Positions 17,001 to 23,195 of a stretch of 64,000 nt of DNA are shown here, piece by piece. The translations under genes were made by a program, and so were the position numbers. How positions within the stretch are numbered: the first letter of the stretch is position 1; the number at the start of each line of letters is the position of its first letter. Under the pieces are notes generated by a model. The model was not told the DNA's origin and did no database searches. It saw only the letters and a program-made list of their open reading frames with translations. The stretch comes from Amycolatopsis pittospori (GTDB lineage: Bacteria; Actinomycetota; Actinomycetes; Mycobacteriales; Pseudonocardiaceae). The DNA lies in the NCBI RefSeq assembly GCF_013870525.1, contig NZ_JACBXD010000012.1, positions 1-64,000 on the forward strand, read 5' to 3'.

Positions 17001-17789
17001 GTGCGACCGGTGTGACCGCGCCAGTGCCAGCGTGTGTGCGGTGTCGAGCAGGTCCGGCGCCGTGGGCCCGTCCAGGTGGGCGCGCAGGGTCTCCGCCTTA
17101 CCGCGCAGTTCCTCGGCGCTGTCGGCCGACAGCATCAGCGGCAAGACCGGCACCGCGCGGCGCTCGGGCGGCCGCGTCCGGAGGGGCGGTGCGGACAGCA
17201 CCAGCGCGCAGGCGGTCCCGGCGGCGTCGGCGGAGCCGAGCACCAGAGGCATCCGGCGTTCCTGTCCGCGACCGAGCAAGGCGGACAGCTCGAACAGGGT
17301 TGACACCGCGTCGTCTTCATTGGCCGGCTCGACCTCGCCCGGGTCCACCCCGGCTCGCTCGCACGCCAGCCGCACGACGGGGCCCCTGCCCAGGGCACTA
17401 CCGTCGAACACACAATGGATCGGATCCTCGTCCGCAATTGCGGAGGTAATCGGTTTCAGCACCAGAAACGCGGACTCGCCCGGCGAAACCACCCCGGCTA
17501 TGGCGAGCTCCGATTCACCTATGTGAATACTCTGGAGGCAAAGGTGCAGTATGGCCGCGGGCTGGATTTCCGCCGTCACCACGGGGCCCAGTAAGCCGAG
17601 CTCGGACGCGACCGCTTCGGCCTGCGTCGTGGCGAACACGCCCGCCGCCACCTCCGTCAGCGATTCCGGGGCGATACCGGCATTCTCCAGTGCCTGTCGC
17701 GCCACCATGGCGGGCGGGACGGACAACGGACCGCGCGACAAACCGATCAACGCGACCGAGGAGGGATTCGTGGTGTCGTCGAACTGCAT
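10995..17789 (-). CDS. Type I PKS: eroded KS-AT-ACP loading module plus KS-AT-KR-ACP module 1
   Basis: A 2264-residue synthase, numbered from the ATG at 17789. Residues 10-220 are a shortened KS-like domain without the active Cys (TAEIQPA where TACSS is expected) and without the catalytic His motifs. Loading AT is about 295-640 with GHSVGE Ser392 and a RAFH motif. Loading ACP has Ser683. Module 1 KS is 738-1160 with Cys910, EAHGTGT and KSNLGH. AT is 1260-1570 with Ser1351 and HAFH (1447-1450), indicating malonyl-CoA. KR is 1870-2060 with GAFGALG, an LDD motif (1957-1959, B-type) and Tyr2012. The final ACP reads GLSSLGVIEL, with Ser in place of the usual Asp before the carrier Ser2181. There is no DH in this module. 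A GTG 30 bases upstream (17819) is an alternative start. The acidic and Pro-rich C-terminus should dock onto the next synthase. Confidence 0.94.
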   Translation of the reverse strand: MQFDDTTNPSSVALIGLSRGPLSVPPAMVARQALENAGIAPESLTEVAAGVFATTQAEAVASELGLLGPVVTAEIQPAAILHLCLQSIHIGESELAIAGVVSPGESAFLVLKPITSAIADEDPIHCVFDGSALGRGPVVRLACERAGVDPGEVEPANEDDAVSTLFELSALLGRGQERRMPLVLGSADAAGTACALVLSAPPLRTRPPERRAVPVLPLMLSADSAEELRGKAETLRAHLDGPTAPDLLDTAHTLALARSHRSHRGVVLGEDRAELVSGLAELADGRAGATEAGTGRKVAFMFPGEGGQRPGMGRELYPMFDVFADALDEVCAHLDAASTWSVRELLLGDHGTEVAPADEAMYTQDALFALQVALFRQFEHWGVHPDFVVGHSVGELAAATAAGVYSLPDVSALLAERVRLFRDRTPVGGVMVALRITEAEAQESLIGLESLAAISAVNSPGSVVVSGDRDTVLRLAGLWADRGRKVKQLPVDRAFHSPHMAAMAGEFEQFARGLTAHPPRIPIVPVHTGLGADPGVVCLPEYWGAQVRGTGHFLNCVTSLAAAGVDTYVDMSANGVLAALVEETLPGAATGDLLVTAALRGGRSDLRAVLGTLGELHGHGVPVAWPEVLGGWGGRRVHLPTEVAEPTRDGATDLSRLIRAETESLIGGGYRPDRTFFDLGMDSVSAVELVNRLRKRTGLKIATTALFDHPTPNELSAHLNGGASRPPAVVRRRAGSDEPIAIVGMSCRFPGGVRSPEDLWQLLTAGRDVITPMPTDRGWDLETLYDPQRQRPGTSYVREGGFLHEAAEFDAAFFGIGGHEALEMDPQQRLLLELSWEAFERAGIDPATLRGSDTGVYAGLSHSEYGVGPGHAGAAERPSLAIGTVSSVASGRISFTFGLQGPNVSIDTACSSSLVGVHLAAAALRRGECSLALAGAVTVLSSPLVFVEFSRQGGLAPDARAKPFAEHADGTAWAEGGGMFALERYSDARRNGHPVLALITGSAVNSDGASNGLTAPNGAAQQQLLSAALADAGLRPSDVDVVEAHGTGTKLGDPIEAGALLAAYGAHRPPDRPLLVGSVKSNLGHTQAAAGAAGMIKMVLAMRHRTVPATINVAAPSSQVDWAEGLHLVTEPTPWPDQGPIRRAGVSSFGIGGTNAHVILQQPPAEPDGPAAPPSELPLLWTVSGGSETALRAQAARLAEHCDTDPGSDAHDLGFSLATTRSALAHRAVLTGGDREQLGRALVALAADRTDPGLTTGVVAEGGLAFLFAGQGSQRAGMGRLLHERYPVFATAFDEVCAALRPRVRAAVFGTDQETLNRTEFAQSGLFAFEVALFRLLESWGIRPDLLLGHSVGELAAAHVAGVLSLPDACLLVAARGSLMQALPPHGAMYAVAASADEIEHLPPEVSLAAVNGPRSVVLSGADDAVTAVAQTFRARGRRTTRLRVSHAFHSELMVPMLDEFLSVARDLSYRPPRIPIVSGLTGQMATEEQLRSPEYWADHVRRTVRFADGVRTLHDRGMSTFLELGPGTTLTEMATDCLGEAVDTAVFPGLRDEDVLAAVAALHVRGHGPDWSRWYAGSGARRVDLPTYTFQRKRFWLLPEAPSESRSPQPDSAFWEAVASEDLQRLGDLLGTGAEPKVTELLPAMARWRRDHDRSAELDRLRYRISWQPVASQVARKRNWVVVHAADLPVPEPVRAALGAVVRGVSADAGRAEIAELLAPVRDGEPVDGVLSLLALDERPHPVVAGVPAGLASTTALIQAMGDLEFDVPLWCVTQSAVSTGHGDRLGSPVQAMVWGLGRVAALEHPGRWGGLVDLPSTVDPATVEQLAGVLSATEDQVAVRSSGVFARRLLHAPAGPRAKATPRRWPRHGTTLITGAFGALGRKLARWLAAEGVERLLLTGRHVDDPEFLAELSVLGAEVVAVACDVADRQAMAGLLAAIPADRPLTGVAHTAGVLDDGVLDALDPRRLAVALHAKVEGARNLHELTSGLEAFVLFSSATGAVGNAGQANYAAANTYLDALADQRRADGLTATSLAWGPWGAGGMAVEGADARAVGTRLRRNGMTVLDPDLGIAALATAFGREESGLVIADVDWDRFLSVFATTRHSPLLAELPEARQSKAVERQPEASTLVERLAGMSQSERVRVLRELVSRQVATILGHDSATQVLPSKPFHEQGLSSLGVIELRNQLSTRTGLRVPATAVFDHSTPTALAGYLNTELTPSAPPAPSRPEPVAEPAATDLDDVLGRAEREISLAAEGLLDG

Positions 17790-17859
17790 GAAACCGCCCG
17801 TCCAAAAGAATACCGGCACATGCTCAAGAGGCGCCTTTTACGGAATGCGGGGTTCGCTG

Positions 17860-17889
17860 ACCGTAGTCATCTTGCGTAAATCCTGTCAA
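17860..17889 (-). promoter_or_regulatory. Sigma70-like promoter of the PKS operon
   Basis: On the minus strand TTGACA (17884-17889) is followed after 18 bases by TACGGT (17860-17865). Transcription would begin near 17853, leaving a leader of roughly 64 bases before the ATG at 17789. The spacing and box style match the promoters at 4732-4761 and 47864-47893. Confidence 0.55.
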
Positions 17890-17920
17890 GATCATCCTTT
17901 TGCGATAGGGGGCGGTTATC

Positions 17921-17956
17921 GAGATTAGGGGTCTTATTCAGTGGACCCCTAATCTC
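17921..17956. promoter_or_regulatory. 13-bp inverted repeat between the divergent PKS operons, likely operator
   Basis: GAGATTAGGGGTC (17921-17933) and GACCCCTAATCTC (17944-17956) are perfect inverted copies with a 10-base spacer. The site is about 32 bases upstream of the -35 box of the leftward promoter and about 110 bases upstream of the acyl-AMP ligase start, a good place for an activator or repressor that controls both operons. No pathway-specific regulator gene lies within the polyketide cluster, so its binding protein is unknown. Confidence 0.6.
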
Positions 17957-18063
17957 GCGGGTCGACTCTATGAATCGCCGCTGAGCGGGGTTACGGTGTG
18001 GCATTGGTAAACGGAATCCGAGCCGAACTTGCGAATCCATCAATTGCCACTGAGGGAAATCCC

Positions 18064-19764
18064 ATGCGACCTGCTCTGCTGGACGGGAGCACCCTGGAGG
18101 AAAGCCTCACGCGGCTGGCTGAAGCCACCCCGGGCTCCCGCGCGAGATTCCCCACCGCCGGCGACGAGATAACCGCTGCCGAGCTGGACCTGGCCGCCAC
18201 CGCCGCCGCGCACGAGTTCCTGCGCTCCGGAGTACGGCCCGGGGACGTGGTGGGCGTGCTGGTGCCCGCCGCCGCACGGTTCCTCACCACGATCTACGGG
18301 CTCTGGCGCGCGGGTGCCGCCATCAGCGTGCTGCCGGTCCAGGCCGGGTTCGGGGACGTGCACGGCACCGCTCGCCGGCTGGCCCGTATCACCGCGGCCG
18401 CGGGGATGCGCCACATCGTGCTCGACGCCGACCACGCGGACCTCGGCAGCGCGCTCGGCGCACTGGGCACCGAGGTGAACCTGGTGCTTCCGCCCGCGCC
18501 CGGCGGCACCGGCGAGAAACGTGCCCTGCCCACCGTCGACCCTGACGCGCTGGCGATCGTGCAGTTCACATCGGGCAGCACGAGCCTGCCCAAAGGAGTG
18601 ATGCTGCCGCACCGCACGACCATGGCCGGGCTGCGGGCCTGCGTGGTCTCCGGTGCTTTCAGCCCCGACGACGTGTTCGTGCAGTGGGTGCCGACCTTCC
18701 ACGACATGGGCTTGATCGGCCTTCAGTCGCACTTGCTCAACGGTGCCGACGTGCACGTCTTCGCCCCGACCACGTTCCTGCGGCGGCCGGGCAAGGTGCT
18801 GGAGCACTTCGCCACGCACGGCGGCACGGTGTTGACCGGCCCCAATTTCTCCTACGACTACCTGCTGGACAACGTGTCGGCCGAGCAGCTGGCCGCAGTG
18901 GACCTGTCCCGCTGGCGCCTGGCGTTCAACGGCGCCGAACCGGTCAGCGCCGCCACCGTGCGGCGGTTCACCGAGGCACTGGCGCCCAGCGGGGTGGACG
19001 CCTCGGTGATGTACCCGGTGTACGGCATGGCCGAGGCCACCCTGTCGATCAGCTTCCCCGATCCCGGTGCCACCGCGAACCTCCGCGCGGTGGACCGCAA
19101 CGAGCTGGCCAGGACCGGCGTCGTGCGCCCGGTGGCGGAAACCGCGCCGGCGGCCAAGCCGGTGGTGTCGGTGGGCCGGCCGGTGCACGGCGTCGACCTG
19201 CGCGTCGTACGCGAGGACGGCTCGGTGGTCGCGGACGGCGGACTCGGGGAGATCCAGATCCGCGGCGAGTCGGTGACCACCGGCTACTTCCGCAACCCTG
19301 ACGCGACCGCCGCCGTGTTCGACCGCGGCTGGTTGCGCACCGGGGACCTCGGCTTCCAGCTCGACGGCGAGCTGTACGTCACCGGGCGGCGCAAGGAGAT
19401 GGTCGTGGTGCACGGCCAGAACTTCTTCCCGGACGACGTCGAGACCGTCGCCCGCGAGGTACCCGGGGTCTACCGCCGTCGCTGCGTCGCCTTCTCCGAC
19501 ACGGGCGCCGACGGCGGCGAGCGGATCGGGGTGATCGTGGAAACGGGGGAGGACCCCGCCGCGGTGCGCGAGGAGGTACGCAGGCGGGTCGCCGCCGAAC
19601 TCGACCTGGCCCAAGTGGAGGTCTACGCGGTCAAGCCGAGGTGGATCCCCCGAACCACCAGCGGCAAATGGCAACGGGTGCTGGCCGCACAGCGCGTCAC
19701 CTCGGGCGAGACCGAAGGCATGTTCCCGGCCCCCGCCGGCGCCGACCAAGGAGAACGGGTGTGA
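18064..19764 (+). CDS. Fatty acyl-AMP ligase-like adenylating enzyme
   Basis: A 566-residue ANL-superfamily enzyme. It carries the P-loop-like motif TSGSTSLPKG, the aromatic/acid motif YGMAEAT, TGDLGF and the C-terminal TTSGKWQR with the catalytic Lys. The spacing and the motif RKEMVVVHGQNFFPDDVE fit fatty acyl-AMP ligases, which activate a carboxylic acid and pass it to a carrier protein. The free ACP three genes downstream is the obvious acceptor. The ATG at 18064 is preferred because GAGGGA sits seven bases upstream; GTG at 17998 is an alternative. The stop overlaps the next start (GTGA). It is the first gene of the rightward polyketide operon. Confidence 0.88.
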   Translation: MRPALLDGSTLEESLTRLAEATPGSRARFPTAGDEITAAELDLAATAAAHEFLRSGVRPGDVVGVLVPAAARFLTTIYGLWRAGAAISVLPVQAGFGDVHGTARRLARITAAAGMRHIVLDADHADLGSALGALGTEVNLVLPPAPGGTGEKRALPTVDPDALAIVQFTSGSTSLPKGVMLPHRTTMAGLRACVVSGAFSPDDVFVQWVPTFHDMGLIGLQSHLLNGADVHVFAPTTFLRRPGKVLEHFATHGGTVLTGPNFSYDYLLDNVSAEQLAAVDLSRWRLAFNGAEPVSAATVRRFTEALAPSGVDASVMYPVYGMAEATLSISFPDPGATANLRAVDRNELARTGVVRPVAETAPAAKPVVSVGRPVHGVDLRVVREDGSVVADGGLGEIQIRGESVTTGYFRNPDATAAVFDRGWLRTGDLGFQLDGELYVTGRRKEMVVVHGQNFFPDDVETVAREVPGVYRRRCVAFSDTGADGGERIGVIVETGEDPAAVREEVRRRVAAELDLAQVEVYAVKPRWIPRTTSGKWQRVLAAQRVTSGETEGMFPAPAGADQGERV

Positions 19765-20630
19765 ACAGCAAGACGACGACCTCGCCTGCCGGGGTTCCGC
19801 TGCTCGCCGACGAGCAGATGCACAGCGCCCGGATCTTCGCGGGCTACCAGCACGCGACCTGGGAACTGCACCACATCCCGTGGGACGAGTTCCGGCCGGA
19901 CCTGGTGCTGCCGGAGCACATCGTGTTCGCCAAGGGCGCGATCGTCGGGGAGTCCAATGTGGTCGCCGCGACCCACGGCCTGCTCAACGAGTTCGGCACG
20001 GATTACGACTTCTCCCAGTTCACCTGTATCTGGGGTTACCAGGAGATCCAGCACCACCTGGCCTTCTCGACCTGGCTGCAGCTGGCCGGGCACAGCATCG
20101 AACACCGCACGATCGCCTCGATGCGCGAGGCGTACCCGCCCGGCGTGACCAAGGCGGCCACCCTGGCCACCAACGTCATCTGCGAGGTGCTCGCCACCCA
20201 CGCCTACAAATGCGTCGCCCGCAGCATGAAGGAGCCGGTGCTCGCCGCGATCCTGCGCAAGGCCAGTGGCGACGAAGCGCGGCACGCGCGCGAGTTCGTG
20301 CACTACACCGCCCAGCAACTGGCCGCCCGGCCCGAGGAGTGCGCGTCGGTGGTGGAGACCTTGTACATCTACATGGGCACCACCCGCGACCTCTACCGCC
20401 ACCCGGTCAGCCGGTTCAAGGGCAACCTGCCCGAGCTGGCGAACCACGAGACCATCGACGAGATGTTCGCCTACTTCGCCGAGGTCGACGAGGACGGCAG
20501 CGAATGGGCCAAGTGCTGCGAGCAGTTGTTCAAGTACTTCTCCGTGCTCACCGGCTACAAGCTGACCAAGATGGCCGACGTCCGGCGCGCCATCGCCGAG
20601 GAGTCGATCAAGGCCGAGGCCGCGGTATGA
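19761..20630 (+). CDS. Acyl-ACP desaturase-like diiron protein A
   Basis: A 289-residue soluble helical protein with a ferritin-like diiron site: Glu64, E95-x-x-H98 (EIQH), Glu142 and E172-x-x-H175 (DEARH). This is the ligand pattern of plant and mycobacterial (DesA-type) acyl-ACP desaturases, which insert a double bond into an ACP-bound chain using oxygen and electrons from ferredoxin. The substrate is most likely the acyl chain on the ACP of the same operon. Translation starts at a GTG that overlaps the ligase stop, with AAGGAGA upstream. It shares length and ligand spacing with the second diiron protein at 22292-23161. Hydroxylation or another oxidation remains possible. Confidence 0.85.
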   Translation: MNSKTTTSPAGVPLLADEQMHSARIFAGYQHATWELHHIPWDEFRPDLVLPEHIVFAKGAIVGESNVVAATHGLLNEFGTDYDFSQFTCIWGYQEIQHHLAFSTWLQLAGHSIEHRTIASMREAYPPGVTKAATLATNVICEVLATHAYKCVARSMKEPVLAAILRKASGDEARHAREFVHYTAQQLAARPEECASVVETLYIYMGTTRDLYRHPVSRFKGNLPELANHETIDEMFAYFAEVDEDGSEWAKCCEQLFKYFSVLTGYKLTKMADVRRAIAEESIKAEAAV

Positions 20631-21157
20631 GCACTGCCGCGCACACCACCGGTGAGGAGGTGGAGTTCCCCTGGCACGCCGAACCGTCGTTCAACTGCTT
20701 CGGCTGCTCCCCGCGTAACCCGGTCGGGCTCAAGCTGAAGATGCGGCGGCTGCCCGATGGGGACTACGTGACCGAAACGGTGTTCTCCGCGGACTACGCC
20801 TCCTACCCGGGGATCGTGCACGGCGGCATCGTGCACGTGCTGCTCGACGAGGTGATGGGCGACACCTTGGCGCTGGTGCACGGGATGCTCGCGTTCTCGG
20901 TGACCCTGCGCAGCAGGATGCTGCTGCCGCTGCGGGTCGGTCTGCCGTACCTGACCACGGCACGGATCACCGGGCAGGGCAACGGGGTGCTGCACACCGA
21001 GGCCGAGATCGCCGGGCCCGACGGCGAGCTGCACGTCATGGCCAGCGGCACTTTCCAGCCGATCCGCTCGGAGCAGGCCAGGAACCTGATGGGACTGGAC
21101 GAGGCCGCGTTCGGCCGCGTCCAGCACTACTTCGACCACGAAACCGGAGAGTCATGA
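20627..21157 (+). CDS. Hotdog-fold thioesterase (PaaI/4HBT family)
   Basis: A 176-residue single hotdog domain. The N-terminal segment NCFGCSPRNPVGLKL and the active-site helix region HGGIVHVLLDEVMG are typical of PaaI-like acyl-thioesterases, where a Gly-Gly amide and an acidic residue polarise the thioester. It could hydrolyse stalled or final acyl-ACP chains in this pathway. Start and stop both overlap neighbours by 4 bases (ATGA), so it is translationally coupled to the diiron protein and the ACP. Confidence 0.85.
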   Translation: MSTAAHTTGEEVEFPWHAEPSFNCFGCSPRNPVGLKLKMRRLPDGDYVTETVFSADYASYPGIVHGGIVHVLLDEVMGDTLALVHGMLAFSVTLRSRMLLPLRVGLPYLTTARITGQGNGVLHTEAEIAGPDGELHVMASGTFQPIRSEQARNLMGLDEAAFGRVQHYFDHETGES

Positions 21158-21429
21158 CCAGCGAGTCCCTCACCCGCGAGCAGATCGTCTCGGTCACCAC
21201 CGAGTACCTCGCCACCGAGCTGAAGATCCCCGCCACCGAGATCGGCGGCACCGACGTGCTCAGGGAGCTGCCCGGCGCCGACTCCATGAAGATGCTGCGC
21301 GTGGTGTCCAAATTGGAGCGTCGCTGGGACGTGGAGTTCGAAGACGAGGCCATCTTCGCGGTGAAGACCGTCGACGAGCTGGTATTGCTGGTGGAGAAGA
21401 GCATCAACGGGGACCTGGCGGCGTCATGA
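21154..21429 (+). CDS. Stand-alone acyl carrier protein
   Basis: A 91-residue acidic carrier protein. The phosphopantetheine site is the Ser in LPGADSMKMLRVV (about residue 46), at the start of the second helix. It is the likely acceptor for the fatty acyl-AMP ligase and the carrier on which the diiron enzymes and the methyltransferase work. The ATG overlaps the thioesterase stop and the stop overlaps the methyltransferase start. Confidence 0.92.
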   Translation: MTSESLTREQIVSVTTEYLATELKIPATEIGGTDVLRELPGADSMKMLRVVSKLERRWDVEFEDEAIFAVKTVDELVLLVEKSINGDLAAS

Positions 21430-22295
21430 CCGCACTGACCCCGCAGGAGGCCTACCAGGCGACCAACAAGCACTACGAGTTGCCGGCCGAGCTGTTCGAG
21501 ATCTACCTCGACCGCCGGTTGAAGTACAGCGCGGGGCTCTACTCCGACGCCGGCACCGACCTGGACCAGGCGCAGACGGACAAGCTGCACTTCGTGGCGA
21601 GGCGGCTGGGACTGCGCGGCGGCGAGCGGCTGCTCGACATCGGCTGCGGCTGGGGCAGCCTGATCCTGTTCATGGCAAAGGAATACGGCTGCCACGCCAC
21701 CGGGGTGACCCCGTCCCGGCCGCAGGCCGAGTACATCAGGCAGCGGGCGGAGGAGGCCGGTGTCGCCGGCCTGGTCACCCTGCGGTCCGGCTCGTTCAGC
21801 GAGCTCGAGGTGGCCGGGAAGTTCGACGCGGTCACCATGCTCGGTTCGATCGTGCACATGCCGGACCGGACGCAGGTGCTGCGCAAGGTGCACGGTCTGT
21901 TGCGGCGCAACGGATCGCTTTACCTGTCCGAGAGCTGCTTCCGCGACGACGCGACCTATCAGGAGTTCTCCCGGCGACCGGGCACGGTGCACGTCACCGA
22001 GTCCATCTTCGGGTTCGCCGACATGGTGCCGGTCTCCGCGCTCGTGGCGGCGATCGAGTCGGCCGGGTTCAGCCTCACCGGGCTCACCGACCTCACCGCG
22101 CACTACCACCGCACCATCGAGCAGTGGGAGGAACGTGCGCAGGCCGCCTTGGATCGTGTCGAGGAGGTGGCGCCCGGAATGGGTGAACCGCTGATCCGGT
22201 ACCTGCAGACGGCCAACGCGGGCTGGGGTTACACCACCAAGCACTACGCGCTCACCGCGCTGAAATCCCGGATGGGGCCGGCGGAGGCACCGTGA
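21426..22295 (+). CDS. Cyclopropane/mycolic-acid-synthase-like methyltransferase
   Basis: A 289-residue SAM enzyme similar in layout to cyclopropane fatty acid and mycolic acid methyltransferases. The N-terminus LKYSAGLYSD, a Gln/Lys-rich helix and LLDIGCGWGSL motif I are all family marks, as is the late HYHRTIEQW segment. These enzymes add a methylene or methyl group to a double bond. Here the motif that in the family reads E-H-F/V is SIVHM (near residue 143), so the usual Glu is replaced by Val while His is kept. Direct C-methylation is therefore as likely as cyclopropanation. A double bond made by the neighbouring diiron enzymes would be the natural substrate. Confidence 0.85.
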   Translation: MTALTPQEAYQATNKHYELPAELFEIYLDRRLKYSAGLYSDAGTDLDQAQTDKLHFVARRLGLRGGERLLDIGCGWGSLILFMAKEYGCHATGVTPSRPQAEYIRQRAEEAGVAGLVTLRSGSFSELEVAGKFDAVTMLGSIVHMPDRTQVLRKVHGLLRRNGSLYLSESCFRDDATYQEFSRRPGTVHVTESIFGFADMVPVSALVAAIESAGFSLTGLTDLTAHYHRTIEQWEERAQAALDRVEEVAPGMGEPLIRYLQTANAGWGYTTKHYALTALKSRMGPAEAP

Positions 22296-23161
22296 ACGAC
22301 CCTTTCGCCGGGCCGGCGGCACCACCGGAACACCTGACCATCGAAGCCGCGCGGATGCGCGAGCTGACGAACAAGGCCGTCAGCCGGGCGGGAACCAGGC
22401 AGTGGTCCGTCGACGATCTGCCGTGGACCTCGTTGCGGCCGGAGGAACTCACCGACACCGACCGCTCGGTGGTCAGGTTCATCACCTTCATCGAGGACCA
22501 CATACCCGGCTACCTGACCTACTTTCTCCAGGCGTTCCCGGTGTCCGGCGGGGACCAGGCCATCGAGGAGTTCTGTTTCAACCGGGAGTACTTCCGGTTC
22601 CTGATCTCCTGGGCCAACGACGAGGAGCGGCACGCCTCGGTGCTGACCAGGTACCAGATCGAAGCCGGTATCAACGATCCGGACACGCTGATGTGGGAGC
22701 TGGCGGAGGAGGGGCGCAAGAAGTTCGCGCTGCCCTACGAGACACCGGTGCAGGCCTTCACCTACACCCTGGTGCAGGAGAAGGCCACGCAGCTGTTCTA
22801 TCAGCGGTTCAAGTCCGTCGCCCAAGAGCCGGTGCTGCGCGACCTTCTGCACCGGCTGGCCAGGGACGAGGCACGCCACTTCGCGTTCTACAGCGAACTG
22901 GTCAGCGCCTACGTCCGCCGGCACGGACTGGAGTCGACGGTGCACGACCTCAAGGACGTGCTGGCCACCTTCCGGATGCCGTTGGCCGACACCCTCAACG
23001 GGTACTGGCGGTGGTCGATGAAGGTCACCGACGCCACCTCGTACGACCACACCGAGGCGTACGAGTCGTTGGTGCGCCTGGTCACCGACTTCGCGACGGC
23101 CGGCGGCCGGGCCGCGGCGGTGGACCTGACCGAGTTCGTGCACCGGATCCGCGCGATCTGA
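22292..23161 (+). CDS. Acyl-ACP desaturase-like diiron protein B
   Basis: A 289-residue protein with the same diiron pattern as the product of 19761-20630: Glu68, E111-x-x-H114 (EERH), Glu163 and E193-x-x-H196 (DEARH). It is a divergent paralogue, suggesting a second desaturation, or an oxidation at a different position of the same ACP-bound chain. GTG start overlaps the methyltransferase stop (GTGA). A 34-base gap follows before the first P450. Confidence 0.84.
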   Translation: MNDPFAGPAAPPEHLTIEAARMRELTNKAVSRAGTRQWSVDDLPWTSLRPEELTDTDRSVVRFITFIEDHIPGYLTYFLQAFPVSGGDQAIEEFCFNREYFRFLISWANDEERHASVLTRYQIEAGINDPDTLMWELAEEGRKKFALPYETPVQAFTYTLVQEKATQLFYQRFKSVAQEPVLRDLLHRLARDEARHFAFYSELVSAYVRRHGLESTVHDLKDVLATFRMPLADTLNGYWRWSMKVTDATSYDHTEAYESLVRLVTDFATAGGRAAAVDLTEFVHRIRAI

Positions 23162-23195
23162 GTCCTGCACCCACCACGCGAGGGAGAGCCGTGTC

